From: Weissella cibaria | Lineage (GTDB): Bacteria > Bacillota > Bacilli > Lactobacillales > Lactobacillaceae | Reading direction: 5' to 3' | Length of the DNA: 52,362 bases | Assembly: GCF_004521965.1 (NCBI RefSeq) | Contig: NZ_SDGK01000013.1 | Location: 1-52,362, forward strand | Shown: positions 15,724-26,092 of the stretch, one piece after another | Layout: the number at the start of each line of letters is the position of its first letter | Position numbering within the stretch: the first letter of the stretch is position 1 | Translations under genes and position numbers: made by a program | Notes under the pieces: generated by a model | Told to the model about the DNA's origin: nothing | Database searches by the model: none | What the model saw: the letters and a program-made list of their open reading frames with translations, nothing else

Positions 15724-18306
15724 ATGATATATCAAGAAATGTTAACGAAGGTAATTGAAAAATTACAGAGCCAACCCGATCGCGGGTTAACGCAGGAACA
15801 GGTGGTACAATCCCGCCAAAAAAATGGGGATAACCAGTTTGTTGAACCGCCGAAAGAGGGTTTGATAAAACGGGTGTTACGCAGTCTAAGCGATATTACA
15901 ACAATTATTTTGATTATTGCTGCCATCATTTCACTAATTACGACGATCATTCAAGGCCATGGCGATTATTTTGAAAGTTTTCTGATCATTGCGATTGTTG
16001 TAATCAACTCCGTCTTATCGATTGTGCAAGAGGGGCGGGCTGAAAAAGCGCTTGATTCATTAAAGGGGTTGGAGCGCGAAGAAGCGAAAGTCCGACGCGA
16101 CGGTGACATACAATTTATTCCGATGACGGATATCGTGGTCGGGGATATTTTGGTACTTGAGAATGGGGTGAAGATTCCGGCGGACGCCCGCTTGTTGACG
16201 ACCGCAGATTTACGGGTGGAAGAATCACCACTGACTGGTGAAAGTCATCCGATTGAGAAGGATGAAGACTTTATCACTGACGAGCAAGTGCCGTTGGGTG
16301 ATCGACGGAACATGGTTTACCGCGGCACAACGATTGTGAATGGACGTGGTGAAGCGTTGGTTGTGGCGACGGGGATGAATACCGAAATGGGTAAAATTGC
16401 TAGCTTACTAGGACGTGAAGAGCGCGAAATGACGCCGATGCAGAAGCGTCTGGCTCAATTAGGCCGTCAATTGACTGTCGTCGCAATTATCGCGGCAATT
16501 ATTGTGATGATTTTGGGAATTATGCAGGGTGATCCGCTGATGGAGCTGTTTATGACGGCTGTATCGTTGGCCGTGGCCGTGGTACCAGAAACCTTGATGG
16601 TGATTGTCACGATTACATTAGCGCTAGGTGTGCAACGGATGGCAGATCGGCACGCAATTGTGCGTCGACTACCGGCAGTTGAGACGCTGGGTTCGGCGAG
16701 TGTGATTGCCTCGGATAAGACGGGGACTTTAACTCAAAATAAAATGACAGCCCGTCAAGTTTGGGATGCAACAACTGATACCATTATGGCCGTCGATGAG
16801 GTTGAGGACTTGCCGGATGCTTTGAAATTTGGGGCATTGTCAACGAACGTTACAGATCAAGACGGCACACTAGCAGGCTTGCCAACTGAGATGGCCTTGG
16901 TTGGTGGTGTCGGGGGCTATTCAGCATACGAGGCCTTGCAAGCCGAATATCCGAAGGTCTATGAGATTCCATTTAACTCAACGCGTAAGCGAATGACGAC
17001 TGTTCATCGGGTGGCTGATGGTTATTTGGCGATTACGAAAGGGGCTTTTGATGTCCTGTTACCCAAGTTGCCAGTCGTGCTGCAAGAGCGTGCAAAAGTT
17101 GTTAACCAGGCTTTTGGCGATCAAGCGTTGCGTGTAATTACGGTAGCTGTCGCAAAACTACCGACGTTATCAGCGGAACCAACGGCTGAAGAATTAGAAC
17201 AAAATTTGCAACTATTGGGCTTGGTTGGGATTATTGATCCGCCGCGTCCTGAATCTGCTCAAGCTGTTGTCGAAGCCCGGGCAGCTGGCATTAAAACAGT
17301 GATGATTACTGGGGATCACGTCGCCACAGCGAGTGCTATTGCCAAAGAAATCGGTATTTTATTGCCGACCGACAAGGCGCTGACTGGAGCTGAATTGCAT
17401 GATATGTCAGATGCCGAATTGGATGACACCGTGCAAGACTACGCCGTTTACGCCCGGGTGACGCCCGAAGACAAGATTCGTATCGTCAAAGCTTGGCAGA
17501 AACGTGGCGATATTGTCGCAATGACCGGTGATGGTGTGAATGATGCACCAGCTTTGAATGCTGCTAACGTCGGGATTGCAATGGGACAAACCGGGACTGA
17601 CGTTGCCCGTGAAGCTGCTGATATTGTTTTGACTGATGATAATTTTGCGACCATCGTGCATGCAGTTGAAGAAGGTCGTGGTATTTATGGCAATATCCGT
17701 AAGACAATTAACTTCTTGATGAGTGCCAATATGTCTGAAATTATCGTCATTGTGGTTGCTATGATTCTGGGCTGGGGTAGTCCATTGATGGCCGCCCAAC
17801 TGTTGTTCATTAATTTGGTGGCCGATGGATTACCAGGCTTTGCGCTTGCTAAGGAACCACCCCACGGTGACGTGATGCGGGATAAGCCGGTTAACCCTCG
17901 GGCAAGCGTCTTTGCCCATGGGTTAGGACGCCGTATTGTGTTTAACGCCACTTTGTTTGCGGTGATTACATTAGCAGCACAAGGATATGGTGTTTACACG
18001 GACAATAATTCGGCGGGGCACACCATGGCGTTTATCGTCTTGTCGATTTCATCAATCTTGCATGTCTTTAATATTCGCAGTGATGCCTCGATGTTCCGTG
18101 TGAAGTTCTCAGCTAACCGTAGTTTGGTGATGATGGCGATTTTGTCACTGGTGTTAACTATTTTGGTTGTAACAGTCCCTGTTACCCAAGACATTTTCCA
18201 CTTTATGCCGTTGACGGTTGGCCAATGGCTACTGACGATTATTCTATCGATAATTCCGAATGTTATTTGGGAAGTAATCAAGATGAACAATCGTAAAATG
18301 CAATAG
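15724..18306 (+). CDS. P-type cation-transporting ATPase, P2A/PMCA-like (probably Ca2+)
   Basis: The 860-residue protein is a full P-type pump. It has an N-terminal cation-ATPase domain, the actuator motif LTGES, the phosphorylation site DKTGTLT at Asp 331, the nucleotide-site KGAFD, the hinge TGDGVND at about 601-607, and a C-terminal group of membrane segments with NLVADGLPG. Helix 4 reads VPETL, where many Ca pumps have PEGL; the Pro-Glu ion ligand is kept. Ca2+ export is the best guess, but Na+ or Mn2+ cannot be excluded. The start at 15724 follows GAGGGGAGCCGACAT. It is divergent from the purine permease. Confidence 0.85.
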   Translation: MIYQEMLTKVIEKLQSQPDRGLTQEQVVQSRQKNGDNQFVEPPKEGLIKRVLRSLSDITTIILIIAAIISLITTIIQGHGDYFESFLIIAIVVINSVLSIVQEGRAEKALDSLKGLEREEAKVRRDGDIQFIPMTDIVVGDILVLENGVKIPADARLLTTADLRVEESPLTGESHPIEKDEDFITDEQVPLGDRRNMVYRGTTIVNGRGEALVVATGMNTEMGKIASLLGREEREMTPMQKRLAQLGRQLTVVAIIAAIIVMILGIMQGDPLMELFMTAVSLAVAVVPETLMVIVTITLALGVQRMADRHAIVRRLPAVETLGSASVIASDKTGTLTQNKMTARQVWDATTDTIMAVDEVEDLPDALKFGALSTNVTDQDGTLAGLPTEMALVGGVGGYSAYEALQAEYPKVYEIPFNSTRKRMTTVHRVADGYLAITKGAFDVLLPKLPVVLQERAKVVNQAFGDQALRVITVAVAKLPTLSAEPTAEELEQNLQLLGLVGIIDPPRPESAQAVVEARAAGIKTVMITGDHVATASAIAKEIGILLPTDKALTGAELHDMSDAELDDTVQDYAVYARVTPEDKIRIVKAWQKRGDIVAMTGDGVNDAPALNAANVGIAMGQTGTDVAREAADIVLTDDNFATIVHAVEEGRGIYGNIRKTINFLMSANMSEIIVIVVAMILGWGSPLMAAQLLFINLVADGLPGFALAKEPPHGDVMRDKPVNPRASVFAHGLGRRIVFNATLFAVITLAAQGYGVYTDNNSAGHTMAFIVLSISSILHVFNIRSDASMFRVKFSANRSLVMMAILSLVLTILVVTVPVTQDIFHFMPLTVGQWLLTIILSIIPNVIWEVIKMNNRKMQ

Positions 18307-18310
18307 CAAT

Positions 18311-18344
18311 TAGACGATATATTTCGGTATATCGTCTTTTTATT
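18311..18344 (+). terminator. Intrinsic terminator of the P-type ATPase gene
   Basis: AGACGATATA pairs with TATATCGTCT around TTTCGG, followed by T residues. Confidence 0.85.
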
Positions 18345-18411
18345 TTAAATAAGAAAATAGTGTTAACTTAAAAGACGAATAAAAAACATGTGATGACGAC
18401 TTATTTTGATA

Positions 18412-18424
18412 AAAGTCGAACTTT
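18412..18424 (+). promoter_or_regulatory. PurBox-like site upstream of purA
   Basis: AAAGTCGAACTTT matches AWWWCCGAACWWT at 11 of 13 positions and lies 14 bases before the purA -35 box. Confidence 0.45.
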
Positions 18425-18438
18425 GTGTCGCAAAAGCA

Positions 18439-18467
18439 TTGAAAACGAAAATGTTAGTTGATACAAT
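18439..18467 (+). promoter_or_regulatory. Promoter of purA-hpt
   Basis: TTGAAA (18439-18444) and TACAAT (18462-18467) have a 17-base spacer. Confidence 0.7.
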
Positions 18468-18516
18468 AGTTTTTGTGATAAAACGTTTTTAAATGTTCGT
18501 GTTTTCACGCATTTAA

Positions 18517-19827
<1,311 letters not shown>

Positions 19828-19830
19828 GTC

Positions 19831-20367
19831 ATGCCAACAATGACGTTACGACGGACTGTTTTAGGAACTGAAGAAATTGCGGCAATGGTGGAACGCGTCG
19901 CCGCTGAAATCAACGCCGCAACGGCAGACGTTGAGCGTCCTGTATTTGTGGGCGTGATGAAAGGTGCGTACATCTGGATGGCTGATTTGCTACGAGCAGT
20001 TGGTCGCGATGTTGAAACGGACTACATTGATGTGTCGAGTTATGATGGGGATGCGTCGACTGGACGTATTACCATTCAGCGTGATTTGAAAGTCGATTTA
20101 ACTGGTCGCACGGTCGTTGTCCTCGATGAAGTAATCGATTCAGGATTAACATTGCGCTATCTGAAGCATGATTTCGAAGCGCGTGGGGCTGAACAGGTCT
20201 TGATTGCGGTCGCCGTTGATAAGCGTGAAGACGTCTCAGCTGGAGGCGTTACACCAGACTTTATTGGCGCGAGGGTACCTAACGAGTTCCTCGTCGGGTA
20301 TGGCATGGACTATAACAACCATCATCGTAATTTGCCTTACGTTGCGGTACTTGAATTGTCTGAATAA
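19831..20367 (+). CDS. hpt: Hypoxanthine(-guanine) phosphoribosyltransferase
   Basis: The 178-residue protein makes IMP or GMP from free base and PRPP. The PRPP-binding motif is VVVLDEVIDSGLTL (acidic pair Asp-Glu) at about residues 93-106, the flexible-loop region is YIDVSSYDG, the N-terminal VGVMKGAYIWMADL fits the family, and the base-binding end holds FLVGYGMDYN. It starts three bases after purA with GAGGGATAAGTC as ribosome site. The operon fits purine salvage together with the permease at 14171. Confidence 0.9.
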   Translation: MPTMTLRRTVLGTEEIAAMVERVAAEINAATADVERPVFVGVMKGAYIWMADLLRAVGRDVETDYIDVSSYDGDASTGRITIQRDLKVDLTGRTVVVLDEVIDSGLTLRYLKHDFEARGAEQVLIAVAVDKREDVSAGGVTPDFIGARVPNEFLVGYGMDYNNHHRNLPYVAVLELSE

Positions 20368-20410
20368 ATTGATAAATTGCCCGGATGAATAGTTAATTCA
20401 CCCGGGTAGT

Positions 20411-20439
20411 TTGCTTATTTACAATATTTTCTATATACT
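20411..20439 (+). promoter_or_regulatory. Promoter of the FusC-like gene and its leader
   Basis: TTGCTT (20411-20416) and TATACT (20434-20439) have a 17-base spacer, 36 bases before the leader ORF. Confidence 0.6.
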
Positions 20440-20474
20440 AATTAAACTATCAAACACGAATGGAGATGATAAAG

Positions 20475-20531
20475 ATGCCAGTATTTGGATCATTTTCTGT
20501 ATGCCGAACGAAAGTTAATTCTCAGTTATAA
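20475..20531 (+). CDS. Putative 18-residue leader peptide of the FusC-like gene
   Basis: An ATG with a good ribosome site (TGGAGATGATAAAG) opens MPVFGSFSVCRTKVNSQL and stops at 20529-20531. A hairpin ACATCGC/GCGATGT (20531-20537 and 20552-20558) directly follows its stop and lies before the ribosome site of the next gene. Known fusB genes are controlled by translational attenuation with a leader peptide, so this layout suggests the same. No protein relative is recognised. Confidence 0.5.
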   Translation: MPVFGSFSVCRTKVNSQL

Positions 20532-20582
20532 CATCGCCGGCTAAAGTCTGTGCGATGTGTACTCTAAAATTGGAGCATAAAC

Positions 20583-21227
20583 ATGGACAAACAACTACAA
20601 CCGCACGAATTCGTCGCAATTAAAGAACAAGTCATCATCCTGAATAAAGCGTTCAATTCAGTTAATGATAAGAATGTAAAATCTGTCGTTCAGGCTGATG
20701 TTGTTGAAACAGTTAAAAGTATTTTGCCAGACACTGAAATTGCCACTGATTTCCTGAATCAATTACCTGAAATTGCCACCGCTAAACAGCGTGCCGGACA
20801 TGCATTTAAGCAGCTAGCGGAATTGGTGACGCCTTTCCCAGAGTTAAGTGCCAATCAACTCGGTAAGCTGTTCAAAAAGGTGAAAAAACTGCCTGAGCCA
20901 AAGTGGGAGAACTTAGACCGTCATGAAATGACCTATCTGGGCTGGAACGATAACGGTAGCCAAAAGAAGTACATTGTGGCACCACGTGATGGTAAATTGG
21001 TCGGTATATACGGTGACTTTGACCCCAAGCCCTTGAACGGATTGTGTGCAATTTGCCACCAGTTAGGGACCGTCTCAATGTTCTTGTCCAAGGTGAAATC
21101 ACGTGGCGCAGATGGTAATTATACCAAGCGCGGTAATCTAATTTGCCGTGATAGTTCACTTTGCAACGCACAATTGAGCAGTCTTGATCACTTGGCAAGT
21201 TTTGTGGAAACAACGTTGGTTAAGTAA
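20583..21227 (+). CDS. EF-G-binding protein of the FusB/FusC family
   Basis: FusB-type proteins bind elongation factor G and free it from ribosomes, which gives fusidic acid resistance in staphylococci; relatives occur in many Firmicutes. The 214-residue length fits. The N-terminal half is a helical bundle. The C-terminal half carries the treble-clef zinc site, LCAICHQ near residue 150 and ICRDSSLCN near residue 190, a CxxC pair and a CxxxxxC pair. TTGGAGCATAAAC precedes ATG. Whether it protects against fusidic acid here or serves a housekeeping role is not known. Confidence 0.85.
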   Translation: MDKQLQPHEFVAIKEQVIILNKAFNSVNDKNVKSVVQADVVETVKSILPDTEIATDFLNQLPEIATAKQRAGHAFKQLAELVTPFPELSANQLGKLFKKVKKLPEPKWENLDRHEMTYLGWNDNGSQKKYIVAPRDGKLVGIYGDFDPKPLNGLCAICHQLGTVSMFLSKVKSRGADGNYTKRGNLICRDSSLCNAQLSSLDHLASFVETTLVK

Positions 21228-21241
21228 ACAAATTACTAATG

Positions 21242-21282
21242 CAAAATCCGCCTAACCAGTAAATCAGTTAGGGGGATTTTTT
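21242..21282 (+). terminator. Intrinsic terminator after the FusC-like gene
   Basis: AAAATCCGCCTAAC pairs with GTTAGGGGGATTTT, followed by T residues. Confidence 0.85.
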
Positions 21283-21287
21283 CAATG

Positions 21288-21708
21288 CTAATCTTCAAGA
21301 TAGATATCAATTGAAAGCTCGCCGGCCAGTGAATTATTACCAGCACGAGTTTCAGCATCAATCTTTTTACCGGCGTCCATCAAACGAGCCACAATATGGT
21401 TTTGCCTCCGTGGCACCCACCCGATGTGGTGTTCAGCTGAATCAAGAACCTTGATGGCGTAGTCGTCAAATTGATTTGCCTTATCACGACGTAAAATCAG
21501 TGCGGTACCTGGTAACCCAGCAGCGCGGTGGTAGGCCTGGTTTTTCTCTCAGAGATAATAATAGCCGCATACTTGCCACATGAGTTAAGTAAATGCGTTC
21601 ACCAAATAGGTCATCAACTAAGTCTGTGAGAGCGGTTGAATTCGTTTTCAATTCAATTGGTAATGTTGAACCGCTGTTTAACGGATTTAATTCAAATTTT
21701 TCAGTCAT
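21288..21708 (-). pseudogene. HIRAN-domain protein with a frameshift
   Basis: The minus-strand ATG at 21708 opens a frame that reads about 55 residues (MTEKFELNPLNSG onward) and runs into a stop at 21484. From about 21545 another frame reads a clear HIRAN domain: GLPGTALILRRDKANQFDDY, then HIGWVPRRQNHIVARLMDAG, ending at 21288. HIRAN domains bind DNA or RNA 3' ends in helicase-like proteins. Here the domain was part of a small stand-alone protein. The ATG overlaps the stop of the upstream DnaJ-like gene (ATGACTGA), so the two were translationally coupled. Confidence 0.75.
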
Positions 21709-22472
21709 GCTGGACCCATCCCATTTGAGCTAAATCTGTCAGCAATTGACTACGTTTCGCCATTAGTCGCGTGGTTTGTTGCTGAATACGCAAGACCTGT
21801 TCAGTGATGTAGTGATCGTCCTGAAAGGCGTCGGCCAAATACATTGGAAAACTGGACATGATGTGATCAATTTCGGCTTGTAAAGTATCAATTTTACTAG
21901 CGAGGTGGTCGCCTTGCTCCTGTAGATCTTCGATAGGCATGACAACTTCATGTTGCTCCGCCGCTTGGCTATTCAGTTGCACGATTTCTAAGAGAAGCGC
22001 CAGATCTTGCAACTGGCCGGCTTTATAGGTCGTGATGGCAGCTTGAAACCATTCTCTTTCAACTGCTGTTTGGTCGGGATTGAGATCTGGGTGCAACAGA
22101 CGAACGAGTTCCCGATAAATCATTTTTAAGCTTTGGGTATCTTTTGCGGAAAGTAGCTTGGCATCCCAAATGGGTTGTGCTCGGCGCAATCGGTCGGCCA
22201 GTTCTTGACGTTTAACAAATTAATTTCAATTTCTATGGCTTCCAAACCAGGTGTCTCACCTTAATTAATTACTTGTAACATTAATTCGTCATGTATAATT
22301 CATAAGCTGTTAATTCGTAACGGCCAATGGTTGCCACATAACGTGCCTCAGTGAAGGGGACTTGGGTAGTTTGTAAACCATATAGTCGAGAATAGGCGGT
22401 TGCTAAGGTTAATTTTAAATCTTCAATTCTTATGATGGTCGCTTCATGCGAGGGACGTAAGCGAATGTCCAT
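21701..22472 (-). pseudogene. Decayed J-domain-like protein gene
   Basis: A minus-strand ATG at 22472 with AAAGGAGTCGGTTA upstream opens a 63-residue N-terminal piece that ends at a stop near 22281. After a frame-disrupted stretch, reading resumes near 22210 in another frame and runs to 21701. This second piece holds a J-domain-like segment (YRELVRLLHPDLNPDQ, with an HPD motif) and a C-terminal coiled coil. It was probably one protein of about 250 residues, acting with the downstream HIRAN protein. Both genes are broken. Confidence 0.7.
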
Positions 22473-22653
22473 TAACCGACTCCTTTGGCGAGGTAATAAT
22501 TATTATTGTACTGCTTTTGATGGTGGACTGTGCAACGTTTTGGATGAGTTGTATTATTTCCATAATCGACAAGTTAAGTTGGCAATTTAGTCAATTGTGA
22601 GACGTGATTTAAATATCGGATGGGTTAAAAATGTAGATATGGGGGATAAGAAA

Positions 22654-23096
22654 ATGAGAAAATACGACAGCAGGTGAAAGCCGATGGATTAGACGCACAT
22701 CAAAATACGGATTGGTATAGTAGTTTTGAAAAGTTATTACCTAAAATAACCTATGCGGCTGTTCAGTATCCAAATATACAGAGCGTTACACTTCAAATTG
22801 TTAAAGTACTAGTATCGTCATCTACGACTGATAGCAACAATCAGTCACTCTTTAGGTCTGATCTTAAGTTAGTATTGACATATGTTACTGATGCGCATGA
22901 CAGTAACCAACCAGAACAAGTATCGTTTGTTGAGAATGTGCCAGATACGAATGCAGATATGACGGATGAAATTATTGCTTCTCAATTTGTCAGGCGGTTA
23001 TTAGGTGAGTATATTTTTGGCGGCCAAGTGAGATTTACTCGTTTGACGAAAAATACTATTATATTGCGCGGAATTAAACTAGTAAAAAGTAACTGA
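22654..23096 (+). pseudogene. Hypothetical protein, frameshifted in its first codons
   Basis: I do not recognise the family. The long frame (22674-23096, 140 residues) begins only with a GTG that lacks a ribosome site. An ATG at 22654 has a good site (GGGGGATAAGAAA) but its frame ends after seven codons. Adding one A to the AAAA run at 22658-22661 would fuse them (MRKIRQQVKADG onward). So a single-base deletion near the start has probably silenced the gene, or it may switch by slippage. The product looks soluble, beta-rich near the end. Confidence 0.55.
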
Positions 23097-23160
23097 CAAG
23101 GTCTATCTTGGAGAAAGGGCATGTGAAACTATAAATGCAAAACCAGCTTGCATAGGTATT

Positions 23161-23505
23161 GTGGCTGGTGGATTACACGGTAAGCTAATCGTTAAACAAA
23201 TTATTTATCACATTGGTATGACGCAAGACGTGAACCAACCGTTTACGGAAGCAAATGGTTTGCTGGTGCAAGCGTACAGACCAATTGGGACGGGCCGTCT
23301 GATCTGAATGCCTGAACTGCAGGAAATTGCGGCGCACTACGACCGTTCTGTTTCGCAGTTGGCCATTCGGTATGCCTTGGCCAAGGGGACGTTGCCACTA
23401 CCAAAGGATAACCATCCTGAGTATGTGGCGCAAAATGCGGATGTTGATTTCGAGATTACAGTTGCTGATATGGCCGTACTCGACGCCATTGAGATGCCGT
23501 ACTAA
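23161..23505 (+). pseudogene. Aldo-keto reductase C-terminal remnant
   Basis: The frame reads VKQIIYHIGM, LLVQAYRPIGTGRLI, then a TGA at 23305, then MPELQEIAAHYDRSVSQLAI and LPLPKDNHPEYV to 23505. This is the C-terminal third of an NADPH-dependent aldo-keto reductase (the PLPK motif binds the cofactor phosphate). The N-terminal catalytic half with Asp-Tyr-Lys-His is missing, and the remaining part has an in-frame stop. Confidence 0.8.
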
Positions 23506-23575
23506 TCATGAAAATTTAAAAGAGAGTGATACGAAAGGCGTGATATTAAGGGGGTCAGCCTTTCGGAACACGGTT

Positions 23576-23619
23576 AAAAGCCACTTGGTTCGCGAAACAT
23601 GCGAACTAGGTGGTTTTTT
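23576..23619 (+). terminator. Intrinsic terminator after the aldo-keto reductase remnant
   Basis: A long stem (AAAAGCCACTTGGTTCGC with GCGAACTAGGTGGTTTT) is followed by T residues. Confidence 0.8.
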
Positions 23620-23770
23620 CGTTGACGTATTTTTTAAAAGTGGGTTGCTAGGTTTTGCTTACAAAAAACGTTGTAAAAATCGGTCTTTATGTGATGCGGT
23701 TTTAGATACTAGATGAATAAGTTTTAAAAACGAAATAACTTACAAATATTTAGTAACGAGGGAAAACGAG

Positions 23771-24619
23771 ATGACTAAAGTAAAAATTATTACTGATTCA
23801 ACAGCACGCTTGACGCCTGAAGAAGTCGCGCAGTACGATATTTCAGTTGTGCCGCTTACCGTGACGATCGACGGCACTGTTTATCACGATGGGGTGTCAA
23901 TCAAGCCTAGTGAATTTATTGAGAAGATGGCCGCATCTAAAAGTTTGCCAACGACATCGCAACCTTCGTTGGGGGTGTTTACGGAAGTTTACGAAACAGT
24001 ACCAGAAGACGTCGAAGTCCTTTCACTGCATTTGACGCACCATTTGTCTGGAACGGTTCAGGCGGCTGAACAAGCAGCGCGTTTGGTGCCTCATGACATT
24101 GTAGTCCGTAATTCTAAATACATCGACCGTGCTTTGGCTGCACAAGTGTTGGTAGCCGGCCGGATGGCCCAGGCTGGTGCAACGCGTGATGAGATTTTGG
24201 CCGAATTACAACGCGTTGAGGATAATACTGAATTATATTTGATGGTGACGACACTGAAGAATTTAGTCGCTGGGGGGCGCTTGTCGAAGGCCTCTGGGCT
24301 AATTGGTATGTTGCTGAACATTAAGCTGGGTACCCACGTACCATTGGGGAAAATTACGATGGAAGTTAAGGGCCGCGGTAAGAAAACAATTCAGGGATAC
24401 CAAGATTTGATTTTCGAGCGGATGCACGCCGAGCCGAACGCCATTGCGGTGATTGGTATTTCGCACGCGGATGCAGCCGAAGAGGCCGAGCGATTAGCTG
24501 CCCGGGCACGCGCTGAATTCCCAAAGGCGATTGTTGATATTACAGAAACGACGCCAATTGAATCAACCCATGCTGGTCCAGGTGCGATGGGGATTTCATA
24601 TCTGAAAAATTACGCATAA
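23771..24619 (+). CDS. DegV-family fatty-acid-binding protein (FakB-like)
   Basis: DegV/FakB proteins hold a fatty acid and present it to the kinase FakA for phosphorylation, feeding exogenous fatty acids into phospholipids. The 282-residue length fits. Visible family marks are IITDSTA at the N-terminus, the lipid-head pocket TTSQPS near residue 60, LTHHLSGT near 97, AGGRLSK near 165 and GPGAMGISY at the end. AACGAGGGAAAACGAG precedes ATG. It is monocistronic. Confidence 0.9.
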   Translation: MTKVKIITDSTARLTPEEVAQYDISVVPLTVTIDGTVYHDGVSIKPSEFIEKMAASKSLPTTSQPSLGVFTEVYETVPEDVEVLSLHLTHHLSGTVQAAEQAARLVPHDIVVRNSKYIDRALAAQVLVAGRMAQAGATRDEILAELQRVEDNTELYLMVTTLKNLVAGGRLSKASGLIGMLLNIKLGTHVPLGKITMEVKGRGKKTIQGYQDLIFERMHAEPNAIAVIGISHADAAEEAERLAARARAEFPKAIVDITETTPIESTHAGPGAMGISYLKNYA

Positions 24620-24630
24620 TAATAAACGAG

Positions 24631-24661
24631 GAGAACTGGGTATAATCAGTTCTCTTTTTTT
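24631..24661 (+). terminator. Intrinsic terminator of degV
   Basis: A perfect 8-bp stem GAGAACTG/CAGTTCTC is followed by seven T residues. Confidence 0.9.
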
Positions 24662-24834
24662 GCGTGTATTGCTGGGGAGAGTATTCAAAAAGGTTTCCTA
24701 AAATAACCAAAGCGGGTGCGATACGGCAGTAGAATTAAGAGTAGGATGGCAAGTAGCTCATGCATGGGGGACCTTTTTAACGTCGTGAGGGTAGCAAACG
24801 TCTTATGATTAGAGTCTCGGAGGGGGTGTGACAC

Positions 24835-25596
24835 GTGCCAGATGATGAATTAGACCGCAAAATTTATGAACTGTATGGCATTAATGAACAGGGTCCCCCG
24901 CAACCTGAGCCACGGAAACGGCGGGGATGGCGCAAAATTGTTTATATGGCCATTATTTTGTTGTTGGTGTTTGGATCGCTTGGTAGTAGTATCGACCCCA
25001 TTATGAACGCTATTAACTATCAGTCACGTCGCCGTCAGTTAAATGACGTGACCATTACGCAGGCCGACCGGGAAAATCGGCAATTGCGTCAGGCTGGTAA
25101 GTTTGGACCAACAAGTGATAGTTACGGTATGTATGTTGGCCACAATGATGAACTAACCGTCGCCATTATGACCAGTGATTTTCAAACGACGACCCCAAAT
25201 GTTGAAAAGGCGTTGCACGGTGCAATCAAGTTTTGGCGCCAACAATCTGATCAGCAAATTCATATTAAGTTAGTCCCTGTGACGCAGAATGCAGATGTGA
25301 TTGTTCGCGCCGGTGAGATGGGGGACGAAGGGACGGATTCAGGAACCCATGCACTGGCTTGGATGAATTCGCAGTCGGGTGAGTTACGCGTGTCGGGTGA
25401 TATTTTGACGCTGTCCAATCAGAATACGTTAACCAAAACACTGGCCCATGAATTAGGGCATGCACTTGGCCTAGGTCATAGCATGAACGGTCATAATATT
25501 ATGAGCGCAATTCTGTCTCCGCAGGCGGATAATGTGACGCACAAACAACTGCAACACATTACTGACTATCAACGATTGTCGGACACTCGCCAATAA
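24835..25596 (+). CDS. Membrane-anchored matrixin-type zinc metalloprotease
   Basis: The 253-residue protein has a short acidic cytosolic N-terminus, one membrane segment (IVYMAIILLLVFGSLGSS, about 36-53) and an extracellular domain. The zinc site HELGHALGLGH is at about 205-215, and the Met-turn NIMS follows near 221; both define the M10 matrixin type. There is no lipobox or pro-domain cysteine switch. The start is GTG at 24835 after CGGAGGGGGTGTG. The substrate is unknown. A role in surface remodelling is inferred from location only. Confidence 0.82.
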   Translation: MPDDELDRKIYELYGINEQGPPQPEPRKRRGWRKIVYMAIILLLVFGSLGSSIDPIMNAINYQSRRRQLNDVTITQADRENRQLRQAGKFGPTSDSYGMYVGHNDELTVAIMTSDFQTTTPNVEKALHGAIKFWRQQSDQQIHIKLVPVTQNADVIVRAGEMGDEGTDSGTHALAWMNSQSGELRVSGDILTLSNQNTLTKTLAHELGHALGLGHSMNGHNIMSAILSPQADNVTHKQLQHITDYQRLSDTRQ

Positions 25597-25651
25597 GACA
25601 GGACTGATTATGTGCTAGAATAAGGTCAAAATACGGATGAGGTGAAATGTG

Positions 25652-26083
25652 ATGGATGAAGCATTAGCAAACGATATAAAGCGATTTATTTTAGCGCAGG
25701 ACGAAGCCAATAGTTTTCAAACGGCAGTAGATGAATTAACGGCGGGTAAGAAGGACACCCACTGGATGTGGTGGGTGTTCCCCCAATTGCGGGCCTTGGG
25801 AACCAGCGAACGCGCGGTTTACTATGGGTTGGCTGATGCTGATGAAGCGCGGGCTTACTTGGCGAACGATACGCTGCAAGAGCGTTTGCTCAAGGTAACT
25901 AATATTGTGTTGGGCCTGACAACAACTGATATCGAAGCAGTGTTTGGGGATGTGGATGCCCGAAAGTTGCAAGCAGCTTGGACACTGTTTGAAGCGGTGG
26001 CCACTGATAAGACACCATTTGCGACTGGTTTAAATCGTTATTTTGATGGCGAACGCCACTCCGCTACGCTAGCTGAAATTTAA
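25652..26083 (+). CDS. DUF1810-family protein
   Basis: The 143-residue protein carries the family hallmark THWMWWVFPQLRALGTSE near residue 35 and the pattern RLLKVTNIVLGLTT. Members are small cytosolic proteins of unknown function. ATG at 25652 is preferred because GATGAGGTG is spaced nine bases before it; a GTG three bases upstream is possible. It follows the matrixin gene by about 50 bases without a terminator between, so the two may be cotranscribed. Confidence 0.82.
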   Translation: MDEALANDIKRFILAQDEANSFQTAVDELTAGKKDTHWMWWVFPQLRALGTSERAVYYGLADADEARAYLANDTLQERLLKVTNIVLGLTTTDIEAVFGDVDARKLQAAWTLFEAVATDKTPFATGLNRYFDGERHSATLAEI

Positions 26084-26092
26084 ATAAATGCT

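Noticed and set aside
20377-20405. Terminator between hpt and the FusC-like gene
   Set aside because: CCCGG..TGAAT and ATTCA..CCGGG can pair, but no T run follows, so it is not listed as a terminator.
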